From Acidobacteriaceae bacterium (GTDB lineage: Bacteria; Acidobacteriota; Terriglobia; Terriglobales; Acidobacteriaceae), in assembly GCA_030041045.1 (NCBI GenBank), contig JASHOQ010000074.1, forward strand, positions 42,532 through 106,531: 64,000 bases of DNA, written 5' to 3'. The position numbers were made by a program, and so were the translations under genes. The stretch's first letter is position 1, and every line of letters starts with the position of its first letter. Shown one piece after another: positions 27,690 to 36,679 of this stretch. The notes under the pieces are model-generated. The model made no database searches. It worked only from the letters and a program-made list of their open reading frames with translations, and was not told the origin of the DNA.

Positions 27690-27800
27690 AATTGTTCTCA
27701 GGTTTCAGGTTTCAGTGTTCAGTTCTCAGCTTTCAGTTCTCGATTTCAGACCAAACCCACAATCTCTCGCTCCCTCGGTCCCTGGTCCCTCGTCCCTAGT
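27690..27800. repeat. Short tandem repeats between scoA and scoB
   Basis: Two arrays: TTTCAGGTTTCAGTGTTCAG-like units (about 27700-27745) and CCCTCGGTCCCTGGTCCCT-like heptamers (about 27770-27803). The second array runs into the 3' end of scoA, so the last codons of scoA are made of repeat sequence. Confidence 0.7.
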
Positions 27801-28521
27801 CCCTAACCGTCCGCCGCTCGATCCGCTTCTCCGGATGCGGATTGTGCACCAGCCGGTGCACGAAAATCCCCGGCGTATGAATCTCGTCCGGATCGAGCTC
27901 GCCCGGCCCCACGACAATCTCCGCCTCGGCAACTGTGATCTCTCCGCACGTGGCTGCATTGGGATTGAAGTTGCGCGCCGTGCGCCGGTAGATCAGATTG
28001 CCGTGCGTGTCCGCCTTCCACGCCTTCACCAGCGCCACGTCGGCGCGGATGCCGCGCTCGAGAATGTACTCGACGCCGTCGAACTCCTTGCGCTCCTTGC
28101 CTTCGGCCACCAGCGTGCCCACGCCCGTGCGCGTGTAAAACCCGGGAATCCCCGCGCCGCCCGCGCGCATCCGCTCGGCCAGCGTCCCCTGCGGGCAGAA
28201 CTCCACTTCCAGCTCGCCGGCAAGATATTGCCGTTCGAACTCCGCGTTCTCACCCACATAACTCGAGATCATTTTCCTGATCTGATGGCGTTCGAGAAGC
28301 AACCCCAACCCCCACCCATCTACCCCCGCGTTGTTGCTGGCCACGGTCAGGTTGCGCACGCCCGTCGAGCGCAGCGCAAGAATCAGCGCCTCCGGAATGC
28401 CGCACAATCCAAAGCCGCCAATGGCCAGCAGCATGCCGTCGCGCACAATGCCTTCAAGCGCCGCCTGCGCGCTCGGCCACAGCTTGCTCAAACCGTCCGC
28501 GCGCTGGGTTTGCCCGTTCAT
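27796..28521 (-). CDS. scoA: 3-oxoacid (succinyl-CoA:acetoacetate) CoA-transferase subunit A
   Basis: 241 residues. Family blocks: [72 protein letters not shown] and [17 protein letters not shown]. It supplies the CoA-binding half of the enzyme and pairs with ScoB. It is divergent from the lactate permease gene across 141 bases, so both may share regulation. The C-terminal residues (RIERRTVRD) come from a heptamer array that probably entered at the stop codon. Confidence 0.93.
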   Translation of the reverse strand: MNGQTQRADGLSKLWPSAQAALEGIVRDGMLLAIGGFGLCGIPEALILALRSTGVRNLTVASNNAGVDGWGLGLLLERHQIRKMISSYVGENAEFERQYLAGELEVEFCPQGTLAERMRAGGAGIPGFYTRTGVGTLVAEGKERKEFDGVEYILERGIRADVALVKAWKADTHGNLIYRRTARNFNPNAATCGEITVAEAEIVVGPGELDPDEIHTPGIFVHRLVHNPHPEKRIERRTVRD

Positions 28522-28619
28522 CCTTGCATTGCGGCTCCTCGAGCCTTTCCCATACTAACGCGAAACGCCCGCATCTTCTCCTGGTGCGCGGCGCTCGACA
28601 TCTCCTGCGGCCGCTCTGC

Positions 28620-28625
28620 TATATT
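28620..28625 (+). promoter_or_regulatory. Candidate -10 for the lactate permease gene
   Basis: TATATT lies 37 bases before the permease ATG in the divergent scoA/permease region. TCGACA lies 19 bases upstream as a weak -35. This is a weak call based on hexamer resemblance. Confidence 0.3.
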
Positions 28626-28662
28626 CGCCTCACTCCGCCCCCACTTCTCTTCGAGAGGGTTC

Positions 28663-30441
28663 ATGGAATCGCACCCATCCTCACACACTGGCCCCGCGCG
28701 CGCCCCCAAACCTGCATCGGCTTCTTCGCTCGCGCTCTTCGCCTTCGGCATTCCCGCCGTCCTTCTCGTTTGCATTTGTCTGCTGCACACCAATCCCGCG
28801 CGCGGCCACTGGGCGCAGGGTTACGACCCCACCGGCCGCTGGTGGCTCTCCACAGCCATTGCCGCTCTGCCCATCGTCGTGCTCCTGGGCGCCATGGCCG
28901 GCCTGCGTCTCAAGGCGCACGTCGCCGCCATCGCCGGCCTGTCGACCGCGCTGGCCGTCGCCATGGGCATCTTTCACATGCCCGCGCGGCTCGCGCTCAC
29001 CGCGGCCACCTTCGGCGCGGGCTACGGCCTCTTTCCCATCTGCTGGATCATCATTCCCGTCATCTTTCTTTACGATCTCACCGTCAAGACCGGCCGCTTC
29101 GTCACCCTGCAGGAAAGTCTGGCCAACATCACCGATGACAGCCGCCTGCAACTGCTCCTTATCGCCTTTGCCTTGGGCGCGTTCTTTGAGGGCACCTGCG
29201 GATTCGGCACGCCCGTCGCCGTCTGCGGCGCCATTCTCATCAGCCTCGGCTTCCGTCCGCTGCAGGCCGCAGGCCTCACGCTGCTCGCCAACACCGCGCC
29301 CGTCGCCTTCGGCGGCCTCGGCATTCCCATTGTCGCTTTGCACGGCGTCACCAACATCGATCTGCTTTCGCTCTCGAAGACCATCGCCGTGGTTCTCTTT
29401 CCGTTCTGCCTGCTCGTTCCCTTCTGGCTCATCTGGGCCTATGCCGGCCTGCGCCGCATGCTCGAAGTCTGGCCGGCAATCCTCGTGGCCGCGGGAACCT
29501 TTGCCCTGGTCCAACTCACAGTGGGCATCCTCCACGGCCCCTCGCTTGCGGCCATCACCGCATCCACTTCCTCCATCGTGGCGCTTATCGTCTTTCTGCG
29601 CTTCTGGCGGCCCCGCCGCGTGTTGAACGCCGCCGGTGCTGACGTGACCGGCCAAACCCGCCAGCGCTACGCGCACAGCGCGGAAAAAATCTTCAAAGCC
29701 TGGCTGCCCTGGCTGGTCTTGTGCCTCGTGGTCTTCGCCTGGGGAATCCCGCAATTCTCCCGCTGGCTCGACGCGGCCACCATCAAGCTCGCCGTTTCCG
29801 GCCTCGACAAATTCGTCTACCGCGTGCCGCCCGTCGTGCTGCATCCCACGCCCGAGCCCGCAGTCTTCACCCTCAACTGGGCAACCGCCACGGGTACCGG
29901 CATTCTGGTGGCCGCCGTGCTCGCAGGGTTGTTGATGGGCTTGAGCCCACCCGCGCTGGCCCGGGTTTTTGCGCGCACGCTCTTCAACCTGCGCTATACC
30001 ATCGTCACCATCGCCGCCATGCTTGCCATCGGGTACGTCACGCGTTATTGCGGCCTTGACGCCACGCTCGGCCTCGCCTTTGCCCGCACCGGCGCGCTCT
30101 ATCCCTTCTTCGGCACGCTCATCGGCTGGCTGGGCACGGCCAGCACCGGCTCTGACACCTCGTCGAACGTGCTCTTCGGCAGCCTGCAAACCATGACCGC
30201 GCAGCAGATCGGCGTCTCGCCGGTGCTCATGGCCTCAGCCAACGCCGCCGGCGGCGTGATGGGCAAGATGATTGCCGCGCCCAGCATCGTGGTGGCCAGC
30301 ACCGCCACGCAGACCTACGGCCAGGAAGGCGCCATCCTGCGTTTTGTTTTTCTGCATTCGCTCGCGCTCGCCGCGCTGGTCGGCGTCTTCGTCTATCTGC
30401 TCGCTTACGCGCACCCGCTCGCATCGCTGGTCGCCCGATAA
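28663..30441 (+). CDS. lctP: L-lactate permease (LctP family)
   Basis: 592 residues with about 13 hydrophobic segments. The family-specific loops are GAFFEGTCGFGTPVAVCGA, ANTAPVAFGGLGIPI, GWLGTASTGSDTSSNVLFG and SANAAGGVMGKMIAAPSIVV. It imports lactate or glycolate with protons across the inner membrane. The start ATG at 28663 follows GAGAGGG. The longer upstream frame overlaps scoA on the other strand and is not used. No lactate dehydrogenase gene is adjacent. Neighbourhood with the CoA-transferase suggests a general short-acid uptake and use role. Confidence 0.92.
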   Translation: MESHPSSHTGPARAPKPASASSLALFAFGIPAVLLVCICLLHTNPARGHWAQGYDPTGRWWLSTAIAALPIVVLLGAMAGLRLKAHVAAIAGLSTALAVAMGIFHMPARLALTAATFGAGYGLFPICWIIIPVIFLYDLTVKTGRFVTLQESLANITDDSRLQLLLIAFALGAFFEGTCGFGTPVAVCGAILISLGFRPLQAAGLTLLANTAPVAFGGLGIPIVALHGVTNIDLLSLSKTIAVVLFPFCLLVPFWLIWAYAGLRRMLEVWPAILVAAGTFALVQLTVGILHGPSLAAITASTSSIVALIVFLRFWRPRRVLNAAGADVTGQTRQRYAHSAEKIFKAWLPWLVLCLVVFAWGIPQFSRWLDAATIKLAVSGLDKFVYRVPPVVLHPTPEPAVFTLNWATATGTGILVAAVLAGLLMGLSPPALARVFARTLFNLRYTIVTIAAMLAIGYVTRYCGLDATLGLAFARTGALYPFFGTLIGWLGTASTGSDTSSNVLFGSLQTMTAQQIGVSPVLMASANAAGGVMGKMIAAPSIVVASTATQTYGQEGAILRFVFLHSLALAALVGVFVYLLAYAHPLASLVAR

Positions 30442-30470
30442 GGTCTCTTCATACATGCGTGGCGCTCGTC

Positions 30471-30580
30471 GCATCCCGGGGGGATGCCGGAGAATAGCCC
30501 AGGATGGAGTCCGTCGCGGCGGACGAAGTCCTGGGAAACCGTGCGCAAATATGACTCCCAGCCCCGTAGGGGCGTTGGAA
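30471..30580. repeat. Multi-hairpin module A
   Basis: GCATCCCGGGGGGATGC, GAATAGCCCAGGA, hairpin GTCCGTCGCGGCGGAC, GTCCTGGGA and CCCCGTAGGGGCG. Same order as at 17241 and 19966. It occupies the lactate permease/GH28 gap. The remaining bases to 30751 hold no recognisable gene. Confidence 0.85.
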
Positions 30581-30751
30581 CCTCGCCACGGCCTTGAGCA
30601 ACTTGCGCACGCGCGACCCTGCGCAAAGATTCAAAGGAGTCCGCTACCGGCAGCTCGGTCGTGGGTCGCGGATGATACCATGATCCCGCTCGAAGAGGTG
30701 TTTCACCTCGACAAAAACTGGTCAGACCACAAAATCAGAGGACTTCCCCCC

Positions 30752-32491
30752 ATGCAAAACTTCGATGCGCTTCGCCGCAATTTTCTTCGCGCTACCGGCT
30801 TCGGCGTAGCCGGCGCCGCGCTTCCCGCCGTCTCTTTCGCCGCGGCAGCCAAAGAAAATCCCGCAGCGGCCGCGGCCGCCGGCATCTTCGACGTGCGCCG
30901 ATTCGGCGCCACCGGCGACGGCAAAACCGTCGACACGCCCGCCGTCAATCGCGCCATGGAAGCGGCTGCGGCTGCCGGCGGCGGCCTCGTGCTCTTTCCC
31001 GCAGGAACCTATCTCTGCTTCTCCATTCGCCTCAAGAGCAACGTGCACCTGCACCTGGAGCAGGGTGCAGCCATTCTCGCCGCCGACTCACCCAAACCCG
31101 GCGAAGCCACCGGCTATAACGGCGGCACGTACGACGCGGCCGAGCCCAACACCGCGTGGGATGCCTACCAGGACTACGGCCACAACCACTGGCACAATTC
31201 GCTCCTCTGGGGCGAAGACATCCACGACATTTCCATCACCGGCCCCGGGCTCATCTACGGCAAAGGCCTGAGCTTCGGCGCAGGTCCCGGGCGCCCGCCC
31301 GTAGCCGGTCAAGAGGGAACCGGGCCTGCACCTTCTGGAGCCGGCGCATCGGGAGCCGCCAATGCCCCGCCGCCCATGCGCTTCGCGCGCGGCGACTACA
31401 CGATGTTCCAGGCCGAGCAGGCCGGCGTGGGCAACAAGGCCATTGCGCTCAAAAACTGCCGCAACGTAGTCTTCCGCGATTTTTCCGTTCTCAAGGGCGG
31501 CCACTTCGGCTTCCTGCTCACGGGCGTCGACAACCTCACCCTCGACAACATCAAGATCGACACCGACCGCGACGGCATCGACATCGATTGCTGCCAGAAT
31601 GTGCGCGTCTCCAACTGCACCGTCAACTCGCCCTGGGATGACGGCATCTGCCCCAAGTCGAGTTACGCGCTCGGCTACGCGCGGCCCACGCGCAACGTGA
31701 CCATCGCCAATTGTTTCGTCACCGGCTGGTACCAGCTCGGCACCGTGCTCGACGGCACCTGGCAGAAATTCCCCGCCGGTCAGCGCCGCTTCGGCACCGG
31801 CCGCATCAAGTGCGGCACCGAGTCGAACGGCGGCTTTATCAACATCACCGTCACCGGCTGCGTTTTCGAGGGCTGCCTCGGCTACGCGCTCGAGTCCGTC
31901 GACGGCGCGCTGCTCGAGGATATCTCGATCACGAACACCACCATGCGCGACCTGGGCTGCGGTCCGCTCTTTATGCGCCTGGGCGCGCGCCTGCGCGGTC
32001 CCAAAGACACCACCAAAGTCGGCGCCATGAAGCGCATCCTCATCAGCAACCTCGCGTGCCACAACGCGCCCACGCGCCAGGGCTCCATCTTGAGCGGCAT
32101 TCCCGGCTTCGCCATCGAGGACGTCAAGCTCTCGAACATTTACGTGGAGACGCTGGGCGGAGGCACGGCGGACGACGCCGCGGCCCAGGTTCCCGAGATT
32201 GCAGACGCCTATCCCGAACCGGGCCGCTTCGGCGTCATCCCCGCGAGCGGCTTTTTTCTGCGCCACATGAGGAACCTCGAGATGAGCCACGTGGAGATTG
32301 CCAACCAGACTGCCGACGCGCGCCCCGCGTTTTATCTCGACAGCGTCGACCGCGCCGACTTCTTCGCCGTCACCGCGCCTACGAATGCCGGCGGCGCCTT
32401 CTCCCTGCACAACATCACGGATCTGCGCATCGGCTGGAGCCGCGCCGCCGCAGATACTGTCATAGCCAACGCGGACAGCAAGTTGTTGTAA
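30752..32491 (+). CDS. Glycoside hydrolase family 28 protein (polygalacturonase/rhamnogalacturonase type)
   Basis: 579 residues, exported. The N-terminus has a twin-arginine-like RRNFLRATGFGVAGAALP signal. The mature protein is a right-handed beta-helix of pectinase type, beginning IFDVRRFGATGDGKTVDTPA. GH28-type catalytic aspartates are expected in TDRDGIDIDCCQ and PWDDGICPKS. Substrate is likely a pectin backbone (homogalacturonan or rhamnogalacturonan). The gene fits with the GH78 rhamnosidase, RhaT and GH27 in the window. ATG 30752 chosen for the signal peptide; ATG 30680 is possible. A Gly/Pro/Ala-rich loop near residue 195 looks like an added linker. Confidence 0.9.
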   Translation: MQNFDALRRNFLRATGFGVAGAALPAVSFAAAAKENPAAAAAAGIFDVRRFGATGDGKTVDTPAVNRAMEAAAAAGGGLVLFPAGTYLCFSIRLKSNVHLHLEQGAAILAADSPKPGEATGYNGGTYDAAEPNTAWDAYQDYGHNHWHNSLLWGEDIHDISITGPGLIYGKGLSFGAGPGRPPVAGQEGTGPAPSGAGASGAANAPPPMRFARGDYTMFQAEQAGVGNKAIALKNCRNVVFRDFSVLKGGHFGFLLTGVDNLTLDNIKIDTDRDGIDIDCCQNVRVSNCTVNSPWDDGICPKSSYALGYARPTRNVTIANCFVTGWYQLGTVLDGTWQKFPAGQRRFGTGRIKCGTESNGGFINITVTGCVFEGCLGYALESVDGALLEDISITNTTMRDLGCGPLFMRLGARLRGPKDTTKVGAMKRILISNLACHNAPTRQGSILSGIPGFAIEDVKLSNIYVETLGGGTADDAAAQVPEIADAYPEPGRFGVIPASGFFLRHMRNLEMSHVEIANQTADARPAFYLDSVDRADFFAVTAPTNAGGAFSLHNITDLRIGWSRAAADTVIANADSKLL

Positions 32492-32592
32492 GTCTTATCT
32501 GGAAAGTAAGTGCCCAGGTTTCGATTCTGAAACCTGGAAGAGGACCCCTCGCAATTGCCGGAATAGAACCAGCCGGAAAGCGGTTCCCGGCT

Positions 32593-33450
32593 TCAGAATT
32601 GATGCCTCACCAAAAACTCGATCGCGATCGCAGAAAAAACGTCCGGCTTTTCCAGATACGGCAAGTGTCCGGTGTCTGGAATCACGTCGCGTGCCGCGTC
32701 GGGAATCGCCATCACCAACGCGCCGGCCACGGCCTGATTGTCGGCAATGTCCACTGACCCCGTGAGAATGAGCGTTGGTACGCGAATGTTCTTCACGTAG
32801 GGAAACACCGGTTTTTCCGGCAGCGGCATATCGTTATGCGTGTGGTCCTGCGGCGCTGCTTCGAGCAACTTGCGCAACTTTTCGCGCGCCGCCTGGTCGC
32901 CGGGCGCGACGATGTAATCGCTGTTCACGCGCACTGCCACTGGATCCTTGGCCTGCTGAAAGTCAATCTGCGCCATGATGAAATGCTGGGAGTAAGGGAA
33001 CCCCTCCGCGGCCGGCCCGATCAGAATCAGGTCGCTTACCTGCGCGGAATAGCGCAGCGTGAAGTCCAGCGCCACATTCCCGCCGTGCGAGCCGGCCACC
33101 AGTGCGGCATGGCTCACGCCTCGGTCACGCAGCAGCGCAGCCAGATCGTCGGCTTCGTAGTACGGCTTCTTGGTCTCGGGCGACCGGCCGTAGCCGCGCC
33201 GGTCGTATCGAATGGTGTGGAACTTCTTGCAGAACGCCGGCCAAACATCGTCCCAAACGGCCGAATCAACCACGCCGTCGTGCATCAATACGACAGCTGA
33301 TGGTCCGCTTCCGCACTCGCGGTAATAGAGCTGCGAGCCGTCGACGGCCACAAACCCGTCGCTTGTATTCGTGTCGCTCGCAGGCTGCGTGAAAGTGAGC
33401 GCGGGCGTGAAAAGGAAAACCAGAAGCAGCAGGACGCGTTGGATTTTCAT
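32593..33450 (-). CDS. Exported alpha/beta hydrolase
   Basis: 285 residues with a signal peptide (VLLLLVFLFTPALTFTQ). The alpha/beta-hydrolase triad is visible as Ser in VAGSHGGN (GxSxG), Asp in LTGSVDIADN and His in IPDTGHLPYLEKP. HDGVVDSAVWDDV carries the oxyanion region. The substrate cannot be told from sequence; relatives include esterases and epoxide/haloalkane-type hydrolases. Secretion to the periplasm is expected. It sits between the GH28 gene (convergent) and the sdh operon. Confidence 0.85.
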   Translation of the reverse strand: MKIQRVLLLLVFLFTPALTFTQPASDTNTSDGFVAVDGSQLYYRECGSGPSAVVLMHDGVVDSAVWDDVWPAFCKKFHTIRYDRRGYGRSPETKKPYYEADDLAALLRDRGVSHAALVAGSHGGNVALDFTLRYSAQVSDLILIGPAAEGFPYSQHFIMAQIDFQQAKDPVAVRVNSDYIVAPGDQAAREKLRKLLEAAPQDHTHNDMPLPEKPVFPYVKNIRVPTLILTGSVDIADNQAVAGALVMAIPDAARDVIPDTGHLPYLEKPDVFSAIAIEFLVRHQF

Positions 33451-33538
33451 CCATCCAGACTACGCCGCAGGCCCCATACTTCGAGGTGTCGGTGCAAGTC
33501 TCGTTTCTGAGGCCTGGGAAAACAAAGCCCCAACCCTG

Positions 33539-33640
33539 TCGTCCTTGATGAGTGGAGTCCGCGCAGCGAACTCCGGGAGTCGAAGGACCCGCTGTTCTTT
33601 TTCTGACCCCTGACCCACGACCCCTGATCCCTGCCCTTAT
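33539..33640. repeat. Variable-stem repeat copy 3 plus heptamer array
   Basis: GTCGTCCTTGATGAGT, stem GGAGTCCGC-GCA-GCGAACTCC (one mismatch), then GGAGTCGAAGGACCCGCTG and TTCTTTTT. It is followed by CCCCTGACCCACGACCCCTG-type heptamer units up to the sdhB stop codon. Confidence 0.7.
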
Positions 33641-34386
33641 CCCCGCAGCCAGTCCTTCACCTTCTGGACGAGCACGTCGCGGCCGACATCGGAAATCGCG
33701 TTGGTCAGCGGAATCTGCTTGGGGCACACTTCCACGCAGTTCTGCGCAAAGCCGCACTCCTGGATGCCCCCGTCGCCGGCGAGCGCGCGCAGCCGCTCCT
33801 CCTTGAGCACCTTGCCCGTGGGATGGTTGTTGAACAGCTTCACCTGCGCAATCGTCGCCGCCCCCACAAAGCCCGTCTCCTCGTTGAACTGCGGGCACAC
33901 CTCCATGCAGCACGTGCAGGAAATGCAATTCGACAGCGGGTAGCTGATCTCCTGCTGCTGGGGAAACACGCGCGGCCCCGCGCCCAGGTCGTAGGTCCCA
34001 TCGACGGGCACCCACGCCTTCACCCGCTTCAGGTTCTCGAACAGCACCGAGCGGTCGACCTGCAGGTCGCGGACCAGCGGGAATTTGGAGAGCGGCTCCA
34101 GCTTGATGGGCTGCTCCAGATTTTCGACGAGCGCCGAGCAGGCCATGCGCGCGCGCCCGTTGATGAGCATGGCGCACGACCCGCAAATCTCTTCCAGGCA
34201 ATTCGAATCGTAGGTGATGGGCGTGGTCTCGCGGCCCTCGGCGGTGACGGGGTTCGCGGCAATCTCCATCATGGCGGAGATGACGTTCATGCCCGGCCGC
34301 CACGCGAGCTCGAACTTCTCCCACACCGCAGGCGCCTCGGGGCTCGCCTGCCGCCGGATCTCGAGTTGTACGGTTCTCTCAGCCAT
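33637..34386 (-). CDS. sdhB: Succinate dehydrogenase iron-sulfur subunit
   Basis: 249 residues, cytoplasmic face of the inner membrane. It passes electrons from the flavoprotein to the membrane anchor. The 2Fe-2S cluster region is YDSNCLEEICGSCAMLINGR followed by ARMAC. The two C-terminal clusters are in NCISCTCCMEVCPQ and FAQNCVEVCPKQIPL. Last gene of the sdhC-(small)-sdhA-sdhB row. A 182-base gap filled with repeats separates it from sdhA, longer than usual within this operon. Confidence 0.95.
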   Translation of the reverse strand: MAERTVQLEIRRQASPEAPAVWEKFELAWRPGMNVISAMMEIAANPVTAEGRETTPITYDSNCLEEICGSCAMLINGRARMACSALVENLEQPIKLEPLSKFPLVRDLQVDRSVLFENLKRVKAWVPVDGTYDLGAGPRVFPQQQEISYPLSNCISCTCCMEVCPQFNEETGFVGAATIAQVKLFNNHPTGKVLKEERLRALAGDGGIQECGFAQNCVEVCPKQIPLTNAISDVGRDVLVQKVKDWLRG

Positions 34387-34425
34387 CGTCGTTTTCTCTG
34401 CTTCTCTCGCCCTTCCTCAGTTTTG

Positions 34426-34548
34426 TCATCCTGAGCGAGGTCGCTCGCCACGGCGAGCGACCGAGTCGAAGGACCTGCAGTTGCTCTTCACATCGCCAAC
34501 CCAGCACGAAAATCCGTGCCCCCACCAAGCTTTGCTTGGGTGGGACCG
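34426..34548. repeat. Variable-stem repeat copy 4 and a GTGCCCC hairpin, between sdhA and sdhB
   Basis: GTCATCCTGAGCGA, stem GGTCGCTCGCC-AC-GGCGAGCGACC, then GAGTCGAAGGACCTGCAG and TTGCTCTTC (34426-34490). Next is GTGCCCCCACCAAGC-TTT-GCTTGGGTGGG (34516-34545). Both lie inside an operon. Confidence 0.8.
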
Positions 34549-34568
34549 CGAATCTCACCCAGCCAACT

Positions 34569-36347
34569 TCATTTCGCCGCGTCGTACCTTCGCGGCCGCG
34601 GCTTGATGAACTGCGTGTCCACCGCTTCCCACTCGAACTTCGGACCCGCCACGGCGCCGGTAAAGCTCGCCTTGGTGGTCTTCAAAAACCTCTCATCGTT
34701 TCGCTCCGGCGTCTCCGGCTTGTAATGCGCGCCGCGCGACTCGTCGCGCTGAATCGCGCCCAGCGTGATCGTCCTTGAGAGCTCCAGCATGTTGTAGAGC
34801 TGCCGCGCGAAGGCGAAAGAAGTGTTCGCCCACTGGCTTTTGTCGCTCAGGTTTACGCGCTTGTAGCGTTCCAGCAGCTCCAGAATTTTCTCGTCTGCCT
34901 GCTTCAATCCCTTGTTGTAGCGGATCACGGTGGCGTGCTCGGTCATGGTTACGCCCAGCTCGCGCCACAGCCTGAAGGGATTTTCGCTGCCCTCATTTGC
35001 GATCAGTTTTTTGTTGATCTCGTTCTGCCGCGCAACCTCGGCCGCGGCACCGCCATCGCCCTCGGCCGCGCATAGATTCTTGGCGAAGCGCAGCGCGTTG
35101 GGCCCGGCGATGAACCCTCCGTGAATGCAGCTCACGAGGGAATTTGCTCCCAGCCGGTTGGCGCCATGGTACTGGTACTCGCACTCGCCCGCGGCAAAGA
35201 TGCCGGGCACGTTGGTCATCTGGTCGAAGTCCACCCACACCCCGCCCATGGTGTAATGCATGCCGGGAAAGATCTTCATGGGCACTTCGCGCGGATCGTC
35301 GCCCACAAATTTTTCGTAGATTTCGAGAATGCCCTCGAGCTTGCGGTTCAGGGTCTCACGGTCAATGTGCGTCAGGTCGAGATACACCATCGGCTGGCCG
35401 TCGAGGCCGAGCCCCAGCTCGTACACCACCTTGTGAATGGCGCGCGTAGCCACGTCGCGCGGCACCAGGTTGCCGTACTTCGGGTACCACTCCTCGAGGA
35501 AGTAAAAGCGCTCGCTCGCCGGAATCTGGTCCCACGGCCGCGTGTCGCCTGCCTTGCGCGGCACCCACACGCGCCCGCCCTCGCCGCGCGCGCTCTCTGA
35601 CATCAGCCGCAGCTTGTCTTCGCCGGGAATGGACGTGGGATGCACCTGGATGAACTCGCCGTTGGCATAGTAAACGCCCTGCTGGAACACCGCCGACTGC
35701 GCCGAGCCCGTGCACACCACCGAGTTGGTGCTCTTGCCGAAGATGGCCCCGATGCCGCCCGTGGCCAGGATCACCGCGTCGGCGGGAAACGCGCGCACCT
35801 CCATGGTCCGCAGGTCCATGGCCGCGATGCCGCGCGCCGCGCGTTTGCAATCGAGAATGGCCGAAAGAAACTCCCAGCCCTCGTACTTCCTCACCTTGCC
35901 TTCGCTCTCGTAGCGCCGCACCTGCTCATCGAGCGCGTAGAGCAGCTGCTGCCCCGTGGTTGCGCCGGCAAACGCGGTGCGGTGGTAGAGCGTGCCGCCG
36001 AAGCGGCGAAAGTCGAGCAGGCCCTCCGGCGTGCGGTTGAAGGGCACGCCCATGCGGTCCAGAAGATCGATGATCGCCGGCGCGCCCTCGCACATGGCCT
36101 TCACCGGCGTCTGGTTGGCCAGAAAATCGCCGCCGTAGATGGTGTCGTCAAAATGCTGCGCGGTGGTGTCGCCTTCGCCCTTCAGGTTCTTGGCCGCATT
36201 GATGCCGCCCTGCGCGCAGACCGAGTGCGAGCGCTTCACGGGCACAATGGAAAACAGGTCCACTGTTCCGCCGGCTTCGGCAATCTTGATCACCGCGGCC
36301 AGCCCGGCCAGTCCTCCGCCCACCACGATGATCTTCGGAGCTGCCAT
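34569..36347 (-). CDS. sdhA: Succinate dehydrogenase flavoprotein subunit
   Basis: 592 residues. It oxidises succinate to fumarate with covalently bound FAD. N-terminal dinucleotide-binding site IIVVGGGLAGLAAVIKIAEA; FAD-attachment histidine region SHSVCAQGGINAAKNL; active-site HRTAFAGATTGQQLLYALDE; late block YHGANRLGANSLVSCIHGG. The C-terminal helical and capping domains are complete. It starts 10 bases after the small membrane-protein gene. Fumarate from the tyrosine route enters the same pathway. Confidence 0.96.
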   Translation of the reverse strand: MAAPKIIVVGGGLAGLAAVIKIAEAGGTVDLFSIVPVKRSHSVCAQGGINAAKNLKGEGDTTAQHFDDTIYGGDFLANQTPVKAMCEGAPAIIDLLDRMGVPFNRTPEGLLDFRRFGGTLYHRTAFAGATTGQQLLYALDEQVRRYESEGKVRKYEGWEFLSAILDCKRAARGIAAMDLRTMEVRAFPADAVILATGGIGAIFGKSTNSVVCTGSAQSAVFQQGVYYANGEFIQVHPTSIPGEDKLRLMSESARGEGGRVWVPRKAGDTRPWDQIPASERFYFLEEWYPKYGNLVPRDVATRAIHKVVYELGLGLDGQPMVYLDLTHIDRETLNRKLEGILEIYEKFVGDDPREVPMKIFPGMHYTMGGVWVDFDQMTNVPGIFAAGECEYQYHGANRLGANSLVSCIHGGFIAGPNALRFAKNLCAAEGDGGAAAEVARQNEINKKLIANEGSENPFRLWRELGVTMTEHATVIRYNKGLKQADEKILELLERYKRVNLSDKSQWANTSFAFARQLYNMLELSRTITLGAIQRDESRGAHYKPETPERNDERFLKTTKASFTGAVAGPKFEWEAVDTQFIKPRPRRYDAAK

Positions 36348-36357
36348 GAATACTTTC

Positions 36358-36678
36358 CTATCTTCCTGCGGGAATCAGGTGAAGCGCATTGTGGGACTGG
36401 AACTGAGCTGCCGTGATCAATCCAATGGCCGCCAGTGCGAGGAGAAGCTGCGCCCCGCGCGCAACGTAGTAAAGACGCATCGTCCTGCTCCTTACGAATA
36501 AGGACCGGTGCAGACGAAACAGCTCCTTGACGTAAGACTTGCCCCTGGCCTGCTTCGGCGGCGGGGTTTGCCCCGCGCGCTCGATTTCTTTCCTCAGCCT
36601 GGAGACTAGGAACAGCTGCGCAAACCCGGCGAGAAACATTGCGCTGAAGCAAATCCAAAAAAGGAACGAGTAGGCCAT
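36358..36678 (-). CDS. Small membrane protein within the sdh operon
   Basis: 106 residues with two hydrophobic segments (FLFWICFSAMFLAGFAQLFL near the start and YVARGAQLLLALAAIGLITA near the end) joined by a basic loop (KQARGKSYVKELFRLHRS). Its ATG lies one base after the sdhC stop (TGA-C-ATG), so it is almost certainly co-translated. I do not recognise a family. It could be an extra anchor or assembly subunit of the complex, which is inference from position. A canonical SdhD is absent, as expected for one-subunit (type B) anchors. Confidence 0.75.
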   Translation of the reverse strand: MAYSFLFWICFSAMFLAGFAQLFLVSRLRKEIERAGQTPPPKQARGKSYVKELFRLHRSLFVRSRTMRLYYVARGAQLLLALAAIGLITAAQFQSHNALHLIPAGR

Positions 36679-36679
36679 G

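Noticed and set aside
27715..28662. N-terminal extension of the lactate permease frame
   Set aside because: It would overlap scoA fully on the opposite strand and is basic and low-complexity. The ATG at 28663 gives the normal permease start.
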